Origin: JAJDXO01 sp965207535
Lineage (GTDB): Bacteria; Pseudomonadota; Alphaproteobacteria; Rhodospirillales; UBA2165
Assembly: GCA_965207535.1 (NCBI GenBank)
Contig: CBDBMR010000012.1
Span: forward strand, 124,001 to 188,000
Direction of reading: 5' to 3'
DNA length: 64,000 nt
Positions 1-8,226 of the stretch are shown piece by piece (positions within the stretch are counted from its first letter, which is position 1; the number at the start of each line of letters is the position of its first letter). A model generated the notes under the pieces. It was not told the origin of the DNA and did no database searches. It worked only from the letters and a program-made list of their open reading frames with translations. The position numbers were made by a program, and so were the translations under genes.

Positions 1-300
1 GGCACCGCGCCCGGGCGTGCCGGGCGGGTAGTTCAGCGGGCGGAGGACCTTGGGATCGCTGTCGATATAGGACAGCATCTCCCGCTGGTCCCAGGCGTGG
101 TTGCCGGTGGTGATAACGTCGGTGCCGAGGTCGTAGAAGTCGCCGCAGATCTTCTCGGTGAGGCCGAAGCCGTGGGCGGCGTTCTCGCCGTTGACGATCA
201 CCAAGTCGACCCGGCGGTCTTCGATCAGGCCGGGAAGTTCGCGGGCCAACGCGTCGCGGCCCGCGCGGCCAACCACGTCGCCGCAATAGAGGATGCGCAT
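1..300 (-). CDS. TIGR00282/YmdB-family metallophosphoesterase, N-terminal 100 residues (runs off left edge)
   Basis: Translating the minus strand from the ATG at 298-300 gives a continuous 100-residue frame that leaves the window. It contains the calcineurin-like metal-binding motifs GDVVGRAG (residues 8-15), NGENAA and TGNHAWD, in the order and spacing of the YmdB/TIGR00282 family. Characterised YmdB members are cyclic-nucleotide phosphodiesterases, but the physiological substrate in alphaproteobacteria is not settled, so only the enzyme class is inferred. The start lies 44 bp downstream of the 5-formyl-THF cyclo-ligase stop on the same strand, which suggests co-transcription. The C-terminal half is outside the window. 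Confidence 0.85.
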   Translation of the reverse strand, partial: MRILYCGDVVGRAGRDALARELPGLIEDRRVDLVIVNGENAAHGFGLTEKICGDFYDLGTDVITTGNHAWDQREMLSYIDSDPKVLRPLNYPPGTPGRGA

Positions 301-344
301 CACCGGCCTCCTATCCGGTCCGAGGGGGGCGGGTTCCATTGGGT

Positions 345-938
345 CTACGAAAAAAGGGTGACGCCTTCCTCGGTCACCACCCCGTCGAGGGGCTGATCAA
401 ATCGGTCGTGGGGCAAGCTGTCAATAACCTGCGCCGCATAGGCGAGGCCGATGAAACGGGGCGGATGCAGGGCGGCGCGGAAGACGTTCATGGTGCGGTC
501 GTAAAACCCGCCCCCCTGCCCCAGCCGGTTGCCGGCATGATCGACGGCGATCAGCGGGGTAAGCACGACCGCCGGGGTGAGGATTTCCATCTCGGGCCCC
601 GGTTCCCGGATGCCGAAGGCGGCGACGGCGAGAGGATCGCCCGGCGCATAGGCGCGGAAGACCAACGGCTTGCCGGGGCCTCCCGTCCGTTTCGGCATGA
701 CGGGGAGGCACAGCGGGTGGCCGATTTCGTGGAGGGCCTGCATCAACGGGATGGGATCGACCTCGCCGGGCAACGGCAGCGTGCCGGCGATGGCGCACTT
801 GGTGGTCATCTCGATGCCGCCCAGGAAGTGATCGCGGATGGCCAGCGCCGCGTTCGCCGCGTCGCCGGCGGAAATGGCGTGACGGGCGGCGCGGTACTGC
901 TCGCGGAGGCGCATTTTTTCGGACGGGGTCGCAGTCAT
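345..938 (-). CDS. 5-formyltetrahydrofolate cyclo-ligase
   Basis: A 197-residue protein of normal family length. The N terminus is the charged helix typical of the family (KMRLREQYRAARHAIS). The C-terminal part carries the glycine-rich ATP/folate signature GNRLGQGGGFYDRT. The enzyme converts 5-formyl-THF to 5,10-methenyl-THF using ATP in the cytosol, salvaging the inhibitory storage form of folate. It lies downstream of the 6S RNA region and zapA on the same strand. The ssrS-ygfA linkage is one of the most conserved bacterial gene neighbourhoods and supports both calls. Confidence 0.93.
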   Translation of the reverse strand: MTATPSEKMRLREQYRAARHAISAGDAANAALAIRDHFLGGIEMTTKCAIAGTLPLPGEVDPIPLMQALHEIGHPLCLPVMPKRTGGPGKPLVFRAYAPGDPLAVAAFGIREPGPEMEILTPAVVLTPLIAVDHAGNRLGQGGGFYDRTMNVFRAALHPPRFIGLAYAAQVIDSLPHDRFDQPLDGVVTEEGVTLFS

Positions 939-957
939 ATCAGACCCGGCTTGTTCG

Positions 958-1118
958 GTTGGACGGGACGCCGCAGAGACCGTCGAGAAATGAATCCACC
1001 TAGGCCCAAAGGTCCAGGTGGGCGCCGTGTGCCGGACCCAAGAGTCCGCCAGGGACAGCTCCCGATAGTCGTATATTGGCCCCGGGGATCCGTGTCTGCT
1101 AACGCGTCCTGCAGCGCC
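958..1118 (-). ncRNA. ssrS: 6S RNA (SsrS), approximate bounds
   Basis: The 207 bp between zapA and the 5-formyl-THF cyclo-ligase gene has no convincing ORF and folds strongly on the minus strand. One hairpin pairs CACCTGGACC with GGCCTAGGTG; GC-rich outer strands could pair around a less structured centre, as in 6S RNA. 6S RNA binds the RNA polymerase sigma-70 holoenzyme and mimics an open promoter. The assignment rests mainly on its invariant position between zapA and ygfA-type genes. The ends were estimated by eye. A covariance-model search with RF00013 would settle it. Confidence 0.65.
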
Positions 1119-1145
1119 ACGTCCGGGTTTAAAATAGGCCGAAAG

Positions 1146-1466
1146 TCAGCTTTGTTCCAGTTTCTCGGCGATCGCCTCGATCCGGTCGGCAAGACGTTCG
1201 AGATCGGAGATGGCCGCGGCGCTCGCGGTCTCCTTGCCATCGCCGCGGAACGCATCCAGTTCCGTATTGGCCTCGGAGAGCTCATCGGCGACCAGCAGGC
1301 TCGCCATCACCAGCAGGCGCGAATCACCGACCTGGCCGACCGCCCGGGTCAGTTCGCTCACCCGCTTGTCGAGATATTGGGCGAGTTGCGTCAGGTGCGC
1401 TTCCTGGCCATCGTCGCAGGCGATGTCGTAGCGGCGGTTGTTGATGGTGACGGTGACCTGGGCCAT
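1146..1466 (-). CDS. zapA: Cell division protein ZapA
   Basis: A 106-residue protein. It begins with the ZapA beta-strand core (MAQVTVTINNRRYDIACDDG), followed by a long helix that includes LTQLAQYLDKRVSELT and a C-terminal coiled coil (DLERLADRIEAIAEKLEQS). ZapA binds FtsZ and bundles protofilaments at the Z ring. It precedes the 6S RNA region and the folate gene on the same strand, the usual alphaproteobacterial order. The upstream coiled-coil gene ends 16 bp before its start, so the two are probably co-transcribed. Confidence 0.93.
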   Translation of the reverse strand: MAQVTVTINNRRYDIACDDGQEAHLTQLAQYLDKRVSELTRAVGQVGDSRLLVMASLLVADELSEANTELDAFRGDGKETASAAAISDLERLADRIEAIAEKLEQS

Positions 1467-1481
1467 GACGAACGCCGGCTC

Positions 1482-1838
1482 CTATTCACCCAACATGGAT
1501 TTGATGCGGCCGATGGCCTTGTCGAGCTTGTCCGAGACCTGACGGTTGCGGTCCTTGAGCCCGGCGATTTCCCGGTGTGCGGCAGCCAGTTTCTCGGCAA
1601 TTTCGGGGTCGGCCTCGGCCGGCTTCGCGCCCTCCGCGAGCTTGTCGTCGATGGCCGCTTCCAGCTGGGCGAGCGCCCGCTCGATACGGTTCCGAGCGGC
1701 TTCGGCGGGGGTGGAGAATCGGGGGGCTTTGTTGGCCAAGGAAGGGGGCACCTTCGGTCCAGGGTTGAAAAACCGGCTGGAGATTACGCGCAGGGCCGCT
1801 TCGCCGTCAACTGAATCAATTTGCGAAGTTATCCACAT
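1482..1838 (-). CDS. DUF4164-like small coiled-coil protein upstream of zapA
   Basis: A small protein dominated by helices: ARNRIERALAQLEAAIDDK, then AEKLAAAHREIAGLKDRNRQ, ending KAIGRIKSMLGE. Small coiled-coil genes of this kind (DUF4164) are regularly found before zapA in alphaproteobacteria; their function is unknown. The start is ambiguous. I chose the ATG at 1836-1838 (118 residues), but a GTG at 1749-1751 would give an 89-residue protein closer to the usual size, and the frame is open to 1940. The gene is divergent from gap, so a longer start would run into the gap promoter region. Confidence 0.7.
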   Translation of the reverse strand: MWITSQIDSVDGEAALRVISSRFFNPGPKVPPSLANKAPRFSTPAEAARNRIERALAQLEAAIDDKLAEGAKPAEADPEIAEKLAAAHREIAGLKDRNRQVSDKLDKAIGRIKSMLGE

Positions 1839-1933
1839 AAGACCCTCAAATTGCCGGTTGACGGCGGCTCCCGAACCAACGATCTTGCGCCCGCAAACCA
1901 CCCCCGAATCCATCCCGCCAAACGGAGGTATTG

Positions 1934-2944
1934 ATGGCACTGCGTGTTGCGATTAACGGGTTCGGCCGCATTGGCCGGCTGGTCTTCCGCTCTTTGATCG
2001 AATCCCAGCGCAACGACGTGGAGGTGGTCTGCATCAACGATTTGGGTGATCCGGGTTCCAACGCCCACCTGCTCAAATACGATACGGTCCACGGTACCCT
2101 GCCCGGCGACGTCTCAGTCGACGGGGACACCATCGATGCCGGTACCGGCCCGATCAAAGTGACCGCGGAGCGGGATCCCAAGGCGCTGCCCTGGGGCGAC
2201 ATGGGCGTCGACATCGCCCTCGAATGCACCGGCATATTTGCCGACCGCGACGCCGCCGCCCAGCATCTGGATGCGGGCGCCAAGCGGGTGCTGGTCTCGG
2301 CCCCGGCCTCCGGCGCCGACCTTACCGTGGTCTTCGGCGTCAACCACGAGCAGCTCACCCCCGACCATCAGGTGGTCTCCAACGCGTCCTGCACCACCAA
2401 CTGCCTGGCTCCGGTCGCCAAGGTGCTGAACGACGCCATCGGCATCGAGCGCGGCTTCATGACCACCATCCACTCCTATACCGGCGATCAGCGGACCGTC
2501 GATACGCTGCACAAGGATCTCAGGCGGGCCCGCGCCGCGGCGTCCTCGCTGATCCCGACATCGACCGGGGCGGCCCGCGCCGTCGGCCTGGTGCTGCCGG
2601 AGTTGAACGGCAAGCTCGACGGCACCTCGATCCGGGTGCCGACCGCCAATGTGTCGGTGATCGATTTCAAGTTCGTGCCCTCCAAGTCCACCTCGGTGGA
2701 CGAAGTCAACGACGCCATCCGGGCGGCCGCCTCGTCCGGGCCGCTCGAAGGCATCCTCACCACCAACGAGGCGCCGCTGGTCTCCACCGATTTCAACCAC
2801 AACCCGGCGAGTTCGGTGTTCGACCTCCCGGAAACCCAGGTCATCGAGGGCGAGTTCGTCCGGGTGCTCTCCTGGTATGACAACGAATGGGGCTTCTCCA
2901 ACCGCATGGTCGATACGGCGACGGAGATCGGCCGCAAGATCTGA
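1934..2944 (+). CDS. gap: Glyceraldehyde-3-phosphate dehydrogenase, type I
   Basis: A 336-residue GAPDH that oxidises glyceraldehyde-3-phosphate with phosphate and NAD+ in glycolysis, or runs in reverse in gluconeogenesis. The Rossmann motif GFGRIGR is at residues 9-15, the catalytic Cys153 lies in SNASCTTNC, and the catalytic His180 is in TTIHSYTGDQ. The start is the ATG at 1934, set by GGAGG at 1924-1928; a TTG codon directly before it is not needed. Unlike many alphaproteobacteria, no tkt precedes it and no pgk or fba follows. Instead an AlkD-like gene starts 4 bp after its stop. Confidence 0.97.
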   Translation: MALRVAINGFGRIGRLVFRSLIESQRNDVEVVCINDLGDPGSNAHLLKYDTVHGTLPGDVSVDGDTIDAGTGPIKVTAERDPKALPWGDMGVDIALECTGIFADRDAAAQHLDAGAKRVLVSAPASGADLTVVFGVNHEQLTPDHQVVSNASCTTNCLAPVAKVLNDAIGIERGFMTTIHSYTGDQRTVDTLHKDLRRARAAASSLIPTSTGAARAVGLVLPELNGKLDGTSIRVPTANVSVIDFKFVPSKSTSVDEVNDAIRAAASSGPLEGILTTNEAPLVSTDFNHNPASSVFDLPETQVIEGEFVRVLSWYDNEWGFSNRMVDTATEIGRKI

Positions 2945-2948
2945 GGCG

Positions 2949-3680
2949 ATGGACGGCCCGCTCCTCAAGGCGATCGAGGCCGCGCAGGCGGACCTGCGGC
3001 GGCGGAGCGACCCCGCCAAGGCCGAGGGGCGAAAGCGGTACCTGAAATCCCGGCTCGAGGTCTTGGGCTGCGGCGTGCCGGATGTGCGCCGCGCCGCAAA
3101 ATCGGTCAAGCGCGTGGTTCCCGAAGTGGACGCCGCATTGCTCATCGGCGGTCTGGCGGCGCTTCGGTCGTCGCCGTGTCACGATGACCGGCTGCTTGCC
3201 ATCTTCATCGCCCAGCAGTTTGCCGGCGGTTTCCGCCACACCCATTTGACGGGTGTGTTTCACGACTGGCTCGGCGAGCTCTCCAACTGGGACACGGTGG
3301 ACGCGCTCTCCATCTTCGTCATTGGCCGGGTGGCGCTCGACGACGCGGAGAGCTGGCCGGCGATCACCGCCTGGACCCGTGATCCGTGGATGTGGCGGCG
3401 ACGCGCATCGCTTTTGGCGCACATCCCCTCGATCCGCGCGGCGCGTTTGCGCGAAGCCCAGTTGGTCGATAGCTGCCGGGCGCTCCTTGGTGAGACGGAA
3501 TTTTTCATTCGCAAGGCGGTCGGTTGGGTGATCCGGGAAATCTCCGACCGGGACCCGGCGCAGGCGGAAAAACTGATTCTCGAATTGGGCCCGGGCCTCT
3601 CCGCTCTGTCGTTCAAGGAAGCAAGCCGCAAGCTTCCGAGCGAGACCCAATTGCGCCTTCGGACGGCGTTGAGCCGATGA
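2949..3680 (+). CDS. AlkD-like DNA alkylation repair protein (HEAT-like repeats)
   Basis: A 243-residue all-helical protein. It has the COG4912/AlkD signatures NWDTVDALS, WMWRRRASLL and FIRKAVGWVIREISDRDP. The second and third resemble the helices that line the DNA-binding cleft and carry the aromatic and acidic residues used for base excision in Bacillus AlkD. The family removes 3- and 7-alkylpurines without flipping the base. The ATG at 2949 is 4 bp after the gap stop, implying translational coupling with gap. Catalytic residues were matched by eye, so substrate range is not claimed. Confidence 0.85.
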   Translation: MDGPLLKAIEAAQADLRRRSDPAKAEGRKRYLKSRLEVLGCGVPDVRRAAKSVKRVVPEVDAALLIGGLAALRSSPCHDDRLLAIFIAQQFAGGFRHTHLTGVFHDWLGELSNWDTVDALSIFVIGRVALDDAESWPAITAWTRDPWMWRRRASLLAHIPSIRAARLREAQLVDSCRALLGETEFFIRKAVGWVIREISDRDPAQAEKLILELGPGLSALSFKEASRKLPSETQLRLRTALSR

Positions 3681-4081
3681 ACCGAACGCCGCGCGTCGTC
3701 GCCCGAGACCTGGCCGAGGCCGAGGCCGTTTTGACCGTTGCCGCCGAGCTTGGTGTCCCGGTGATCCTCATGAGCCCGCCCGATGCCGCGGCGACCCATG
3801 GGGCGGCCTACTTCCGGGAGCTCTGGGCCGCGGCCGCCGAGGCCCGGCCCGCGGCAAACTTTGAAGGGATTTTGGATTGCGGCGGCGCGGCGGGCTATGC
3901 CATGGCCGCGCTGGCCGAGGGGATCGCCCGGCTCCGGCTGGACGCGCCGGACGACGTCCTCGACCGGGTCCGGGACATGGCGGCGAAATCGGGTGCCCGC
4001 CTGGACGACAGCGGCGACGCGGCGCTGGCGTTCTCCACGTCAACCGACGCGGCGCTCCGCGACTGGCTGAGGGGGGGCTAA
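3677..4081 (+). CDS. Hypothetical protein coupled to the AlkD-like gene
   Basis: A 134-residue soluble protein starting at an ATGA overlap with the AlkD-like stop. I do not recognise its function. It shows alternating beta and helical segments (VVARDLAEAEAVLTVAAEL, VPVILMSPPDAA, FEGILDCGG, AAGYAMAALAEGIARLRLDA), suggesting a small alpha/beta fold, with no signal peptide or membrane segment. The reading frame is open and alanine-rich like its neighbours, and the overlap supports real translation. Its TAA stop overlaps the TAG stop of the convergent VOC gene by two bases. Confidence 0.7.
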   Translation: MNRTPRVVARDLAEAEAVLTVAAELGVPVILMSPPDAAATHGAAYFRELWAAAAEARPAANFEGILDCGGAAGYAMAALAEGIARLRLDAPDDVLDRVRDMAAKSGARLDDSGDAALAFSTSTDAALRDWLRGG

Positions 4082-4524
4082 TTCTCGTTCTCGTAGATGG
4101 TCAGGCCGGGGATTTCGTCATAGTTCTCGGCCCGGCCCCGGAGTTCCAGCACGTTGCGGTCGGGATCGCGGACGAAAATGGAAACGTGGCCGTCGCGGCC
4201 AAACGACACCGGCCCCTGGGTAATCCGGATATTGTTCTCTTTCAGGCTCTTCAGGGTGCCGAGCACCGATGAAATCCTGAGCGCCACGTGGGTAAAGCCC
4301 GAATACTTTTCGCCCACATCCATCAGAATATTGTCGCCGTCATTCTCGGTGGTGGAATTGTAGATGAGGTTGAGTTCCACCTGCCGCGTGTTCTTAATCA
4401 CGACCACCGGGTCATTGCCCGCCCGCGCGGTCTCCTCGAAACCGAAGATCTTGTAAAAGTCCAGCGCACGGTCGAGATCCTTCACCCGAATTCCGATATG
4501 GTCTACCTGCTCTATGTCGATCAT
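4078..4524 (-). CDS. VOC (glyoxalase/bleomycin-resistance) superfamily protein
   Basis: A 148-residue single-domain vicinal-oxygen-chelate protein: VDHIGIRVKDLDRALDFYK at the N terminus, a central FTHVALRISS, and the C-terminal VSIFVRDPDRNVLELRG with the usual metal-ligand Glu. The family covers glyoxalases, epimerases, dioxygenases and resistance proteins, so the substrate cannot be named. The ATG at 4522-4524 was chosen because GGAGGAG lies just upstream; the longer frame to 4602 has no ribosome-binding site. It is divergent from thiE. Confidence 0.85.
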   Translation of the reverse strand: MIDIEQVDHIGIRVKDLDRALDFYKIFGFEETARAGNDPVVVIKNTRQVELNLIYNSTTENDGDNILMDVGEKYSGFTHVALRISSVLGTLKSLKENNIRITQGPVSFGRDGHVSIFVRDPDRNVLELRGRAENYDEIPGLTIYENEN

Positions 4525-4622
4525 CAGACTCTCCTCCACTGGTTCAACATGTAGCGCGCGGAGAAGCAAGTGCAAGCAATCCAGCGATTGCGCGGCCGCC
4601 ATGCGAGGGGTATCTGTCCCCT

Positions 4623-5276
4623 ATGGACCAAAGGACTATGTCAGACACTTGCCGGCTCTACCTGATAACGCCGCCGAAATTCGAGCTTTCCCGCTTCGCC
4701 GATGACCTCGAGGCGGCCCTCGACGCCGGCGATGTGGCGTGCGTTCAGCTCCGCCTGAAGGACGCGGGCGACGACGACGTGCGCCGAGCCGCGGAAGCGC
4801 TGGCGCCAATCGCTCAATCACGGGATGTGGCGTTCATCATGAACGATCGGCCGGACCTTGCCGCCGAGACGGGATGCGATGGGGTCCATGTCGGCCAGGA
4901 CGATGCAAGCCATGAGGAGGCCCGCGGTCTGCTGGGGATGGACGCCATCGTCGGCGTAACCTGTCACAACTCGAAACATCTGGCGATGATCGCCGCCGAC
5001 GCAGGCGCCGACTATGTCGCATTCGGCGCGTTCTTTCCGACCGCCACCAAGGATGCCAAAACCGCGGCGGAGCCGGAACTGCTTACCGACTGGTCCGAAA
5101 CCACGACCGTGCCCTGTGTCGCTATTGGCGGCATTACCCCGGAGAACAGCCCGCCGCTGATCCGCGCCGGCGCCGATTTTCTTGCCGTTGTTTCGGCGAT
5201 CTGGACTCACCCGGATGGCCCCGGTGCAGGGGTCGAGGCGTTTAACCGCGTGATCGCCGAATCCGCCAACACCTAG
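4623..5276 (+). CDS. thiE: Thiamine phosphate synthase
   Basis: A 217-residue TIM-barrel enzyme that joins HMP pyrophosphate and thiazole phosphate to make thiamine monophosphate. Signature segments are VQLRLKDA, the pyrophosphate/Mg region NDRPDLAAETGCDGVHVGQ, VGVTCHNS, YVAFGAFFPTATK and the phosphate-binding AIGGITPEN. No other thiamine gene is nearby and no TPP riboswitch is visible in the roughly 100-bp upstream gap. The start may instead be the ATG at 4638, which has AAAGGA just before it but with very short spacing. Confidence 0.92.
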   Translation: MDQRTMSDTCRLYLITPPKFELSRFADDLEAALDAGDVACVQLRLKDAGDDDVRRAAEALAPIAQSRDVAFIMNDRPDLAAETGCDGVHVGQDDASHEEARGLLGMDAIVGVTCHNSKHLAMIAADAGADYVAFGAFFPTATKDAKTAAEPELLTDWSETTTVPCVAIGGITPENSPPLIRAGADFLAVVSAIWTHPDGPGAGVEAFNRVIAESANT

Positions 5277-5383
5277 AACTCATGCGCCGTTGCCTGCCCG
5301 GCCCCCCGGTGATAGGTTCCGCGCCACTCGCCGGGGGCGCCCCGGCGGCCATAATTTCATGACGTGAGATCAGAGCCAAAGCC

Positions 5384-5953
5384 ATGAGAATCAATGGTAA
5401 CGCCGTCCGCCCGGGGATGGTCATCGAACACCAGGGCCGCCTATGGCGCGCGGTAAAAATCCAGCACACCCAGCCCGGCAAAGGGGGCGCGTATCTACAG
5501 GTGGAGCTGAAGGACATCCGCGACGGCACCAAGCTCAATGAACGGTTCCGGTCATCGGAAAATGTCGAGCGGGTTCGGCTGGATCAGAAAGAGTTTCAGT
5601 TCCTCTACGGCGACGGGGATATGTTCACCTTCATGGATACCGAGACCTACGATCAGGTTTCGCTCAACAAGGACCTCATCGGTGAGGACCAACTGGCATT
5701 TCTCCAGGATGGAATGAATGTCCAGGTGGAGAGCTTCGAGAACGAGCCGATCAGCGTCCAACTGCCCGAGACCGTGACCCTCGAGGTCACCGAAGCCGAC
5801 GCCGTCATCAAGGGCCAAACCGCCGCCGCCTCCTACAAGCCCGCGGTGCTGGAAAACGGTGTCCGGGTTATGGTTCCGCCTCACGTCGAAATGGGCACCC
5901 GGATCGTCATTAGTACGGCCGATCTGAGCTACGTGGAGCGGGCGAAGGACTAG
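5384..5953 (+). CDS. efp: Elongation factor P
   Basis: A 189-residue protein of exact family length with three beta-barrel domains. The N-terminal loop QPGKGGAYLQVELKD contains the conserved Lys that is post-translationally modified in many bacteria. The end IVISTADLSYVERAKD matches the C-terminal domain. EF-P binds ribosomes stalled on polyproline and promotes peptide bond formation. The Pro-rich protein encoded about 1 kb downstream would be a likely client (inference). No EpmA/GenX modification gene is adjacent. suhB follows 23 bp later and is probably co-transcribed. Confidence 0.96.
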   Translation: MRINGNAVRPGMVIEHQGRLWRAVKIQHTQPGKGGAYLQVELKDIRDGTKLNERFRSSENVERVRLDQKEFQFLYGDGDMFTFMDTETYDQVSLNKDLIGEDQLAFLQDGMNVQVESFENEPISVQLPETVTLEVTEADAVIKGQTAAASYKPAVLENGVRVMVPPHVEMGTRIVISTADLSYVERAKD

Positions 5954-5976
5954 CCGCACCACCGGAGGGCGCGGCG

Positions 5977-6774
5977 ATGGCCAGCTACTCGGCAAACATG
6001 AACGTGATGATGGGCGCGGCGCGCAAGGCCGCCGTCCGCCTCAAGCGCGACTACGGCGAGGTTGATCAGCTTCAGGTCTCCCGGAAGGGCCCCGCCGACT
6101 TCGTCACCGCCGCCGACATCCGCACCGAAAAGATCCTGCGCGAGGAGTTGGGCCGGGCGCGGCCCGACTTCGGATTTCTGATGGAAGAGAGCGGCGAGGA
6201 AGCGGGTTCAGATGCTGCCAGGCGGTGGATTGTCGACCCCGTGGACGGGACGACCAACTTCGTGCACGGGATCGCGCATTTCGCCATTTCCGTTGCCCTT
6301 GAAGAAGACGGCGAGCTGACGGCCGGCGTCGTCTTCGACCCCATCAACGAGCTGATGTTCTCAGCCGAGAAGGGCACCGGCGCTATGCTCAATGACCGGC
6401 GCATCCGCGTCTCCGGCCGCCAGAGCCTTGCCGAGTCCCTGTTTGCCACCGGTATTCCCTTCAAAGGGCGCAAGGGACAGGACAATTTCTTGCCGGCGAT
6501 GGAAGCGGTCATGAAGCATTCAGCCGGAATACGGCGCTTTGGCTCCGCGGCGCTCGACCTCGCTTACGTCGCCGCAGGCCGATACGAGGGATATTGGGAG
6601 AGCGGCCTGCAAGCCTGGGATATCGCAGCCGGCATTGTTCTGGTCAGGGAGGCCGGAGGCCTGGTTTCCGAGGTCAATGGCGGTTCCGGGATGCTGTCGT
6701 CCGGAAGCATCCTGGCGGCAACACCCGCCCTCCACGGCACGCTAGGGAATCTGGTTCGCCGCGGCGAGCCATAA
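5977..6774 (+). CDS. suhB: Inositol-1-monophosphatase family protein (SuhB)
   Basis: A 265-residue Mg2+-dependent phosphatase. It shows both family signatures: the metal-binding WIVDPVDGTTNFVHG with upstream EESGEE, and the C-terminal YWESGLQAWDIAAG. It dephosphorylates inositol-1-phosphate and related sugar phosphates; E. coli SuhB also acts as an rRNA antitermination factor. An efp-suhB pairing is common in alphaproteobacteria. The start is the ATG at 5977, set by a GGAGG at 5962-5966 and the short gap after efp. Confidence 0.93.
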   Translation: MASYSANMNVMMGAARKAAVRLKRDYGEVDQLQVSRKGPADFVTAADIRTEKILREELGRARPDFGFLMEESGEEAGSDAARRWIVDPVDGTTNFVHGIAHFAISVALEEDGELTAGVVFDPINELMFSAEKGTGAMLNDRRIRVSGRQSLAESLFATGIPFKGRKGQDNFLPAMEAVMKHSAGIRRFGSAALDLAYVAAGRYEGYWESGLQAWDIAAGIVLVREAGGLVSEVNGGSGMLSSGSILAATPALHGTLGNLVRRGEP

Positions 6775-6936
6775 TTTCGACACATATTCAATTTACCAGG
6801 ATTGGTGCGGCGCCCTCGGATGGCCCGAGTGTTGTATGGATTCGCCCTCTTGGGTATCTTGGCGTGCCGGTCAGCCAATCGCCTCCCGGCCTGCGGGTCG
6901 AGGGACAAAGACGAATTGATGCAGAGGATCTCAGGG

Positions 6937-8172
6937 ATGATTGACGTCACATGCCCGTTTCGCCGGTCCATCGACCGGATTGTCGCGCTCGCGATTGTCG
7001 GTGCCGTTGGTTTGGGCTCGGCCGTGATTCCCGGTGAAGCCTCTGCACAGCCCGCGCCTCGGGGCGGCAACAGCAATGTTCTGGTTGATAAAAGTGCAAC
7101 CGGCGGCGCGGCCCCAAGTGGCATTGGTCTGTCCGGCATTGCGGCCAGCGTACTATTGCCGCCACCGCCGACCATGCCTCGGTCCAGGCTGCTGACACCG
7201 CGACCGCCGACAGGCGCGCCGGTTGTCGAACAACCGCGTCCGAAAGTTACGCTGACGCCGCCGTCCCAACGCCAGGCTCGCCGAACTTCACCGGCGCGGC
7301 CTGCGGCCCGGCCGAATGCACCGGCAGCCGGCCCCCTTACGGCGGCGCCGACCCCCCTCGCCAAGCCGGAACCGACTCCCGCCCCCCCGCCAGCGTCGAA
7401 GATGGCCGAGCCGGCACCCTCGCCGAAACCCCGTGCCCCAGCGGCAGCCGCGAAACCCCAACCGGCGCCGAAGATGGCCAAGCCGGCACCCGCGCCGAAA
7501 CCCCGTGCCCTAGCCGCGGCCCCGAAACCCCAGCCGGCGCCAAAGATGACCAAGCCGGCACCCACGCCGAAACCCCGTGCCCTAGCCGCGGCCCCGAAAC
7601 CCCAGCCGGCGCCAAAGATGACCAAGCCGGCACCCACGCCGAAACCTCGTGCTCCAGCCGCAATGTCGAAACCTCCTGCCCCAATTGCAATGCCGAAACC
7701 CCCTGCCCTAGTTGCGATGCCGAAACCGCCGGCACCGCCTAGCCGGGTAGCGGCTGCACCACCGGCACCAAAAATCGAGAAAGCCGCACCGGCCCGGACG
7801 ACGCCGGCACCCAAGCCGGCGGCGCAACAGCAGGCGGCCCGCGCCCCGGGTTCGGACGCAGCCCCACTTCAGAGCGTGGTATTTGCTCCGGGCAACGCGG
7901 ACCTACCCGGAGACAGCCGCAAGGTTCTCGACTCGCTTGCCACGTCGCTCACGGAAGATCCGAACCTGCGGATGCAGCTTTTGGCATATGCCGGAGAGCC
8001 CGATCTTTCAGCCAGCCAGGCCCGCCGGCTTTCGCTGTCCCGTGCGCTGGCGGTTCGCTCTCACCTGATCAGCAAGGGAATCCGCAGCACGCGGATCGAT
8101 GTGCGCGCGCTCGGAAATAAGGTTTCATCGGGTACGCCCAACCGTGTTGATCTCAGGACCGTTACCCGATAG
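6937..8172 (+). CDS. Secreted Pro/Ala/Lys-rich protein with C-terminal OmpA-like domain
   Basis: A 411-residue protein. A signal peptide spans about residues 1-36, with hydrophobic core IVALAIVGAVGLGSAVI and probable cleavage after EASA. The middle (about residues 90-300) is almost wholly Pro, Ala, Lys and Arg, including four 24-residue tandem repeats, and could span a thick envelope layer. The last 100 residues (from SVVFAPGNADLPGDSRKVLDSLA) resemble an OmpA C-terminal peptidoglycan-binding domain but are divergent. The start was placed at the ATG at 6937 because AGAGGA lies 8 bp upstream; the frame is open from 6802. The MotA-like gene follows 54 bp later, suggesting a shared role. Confidence 0.75.
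   Translation: MIDVTCPFRRSIDRIVALAIVGAVGLGSAVIPGEASAQPAPRGGNSNVLVDKSATGGAAPSGIGLSGIAASVLLPPPPTMPRSRLLTPRPPTGAPVVEQPRPKVTLTPPSQRQARRTSPARPAARPNAPAAGPLTAAPTPLAKPEPTPAPPPASKMAEPAPSPKPRAPAAAAKPQPAPKMAKPAPAPKPRALAAAPKPQPAPKMTKPAPTPKPRALAAAPKPQPAPKMTKPAPTPKPRAPAAMSKPPAPIAMPKPPALVAMPKPPAPPSRVAAAPPAPKIEKAAPARTTPAPKPAAQQQAARAPGSDAAPLQSVVFAPGNADLPGDSRKVLDSLATSLTEDPNLRMQLLAYAGEPDLSASQARRLSLSRALAVRSHLISKGIRSTRIDVRALGNKVSSGTPNRVDLRTVTR
7399..7686 (+). repeat. Four in-frame 72-bp tandem repeats (24 residues each)
   Basis: Units begin at 7399, 7471, 7543 and 7615, each opening with AAGATG (Lys-Met) and encoding a variant of KMxKPAPxPKPRAxAAxPKP followed by QPAP. Units 2 and 3 are nearly identical at the DNA level, units 1 and 4 more diverged, which indicates recent expansion by slippage or unequal recombination. 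Copy number is likely to vary between strains. Confidence 0.9.
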
Positions 8173-8226
8173 CGGCGGTTGGCTCTTGGCCCGACAGCAC
8201 AGGAATGCAGTTAGGAACATAGGCTG

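Noticed and set aside
339..1814. 491-residue plus-strand ORF and other long ORFs such as those at 27280-29409, 31219-32970, 33300-34397 and 47396-49711
   Set aside because: They lie antisense to clearly recognised genes (cyclo-ligase, zapA, acyl-CoA ligase, pyk, alaS, pyc), are Arg/Gly/His-rich and lack family signatures; they result from high GC content.
4525..4637. TPP riboswitch before thiE
   Set aside because: No THI-box sequence or suitable length is present in the short gap.
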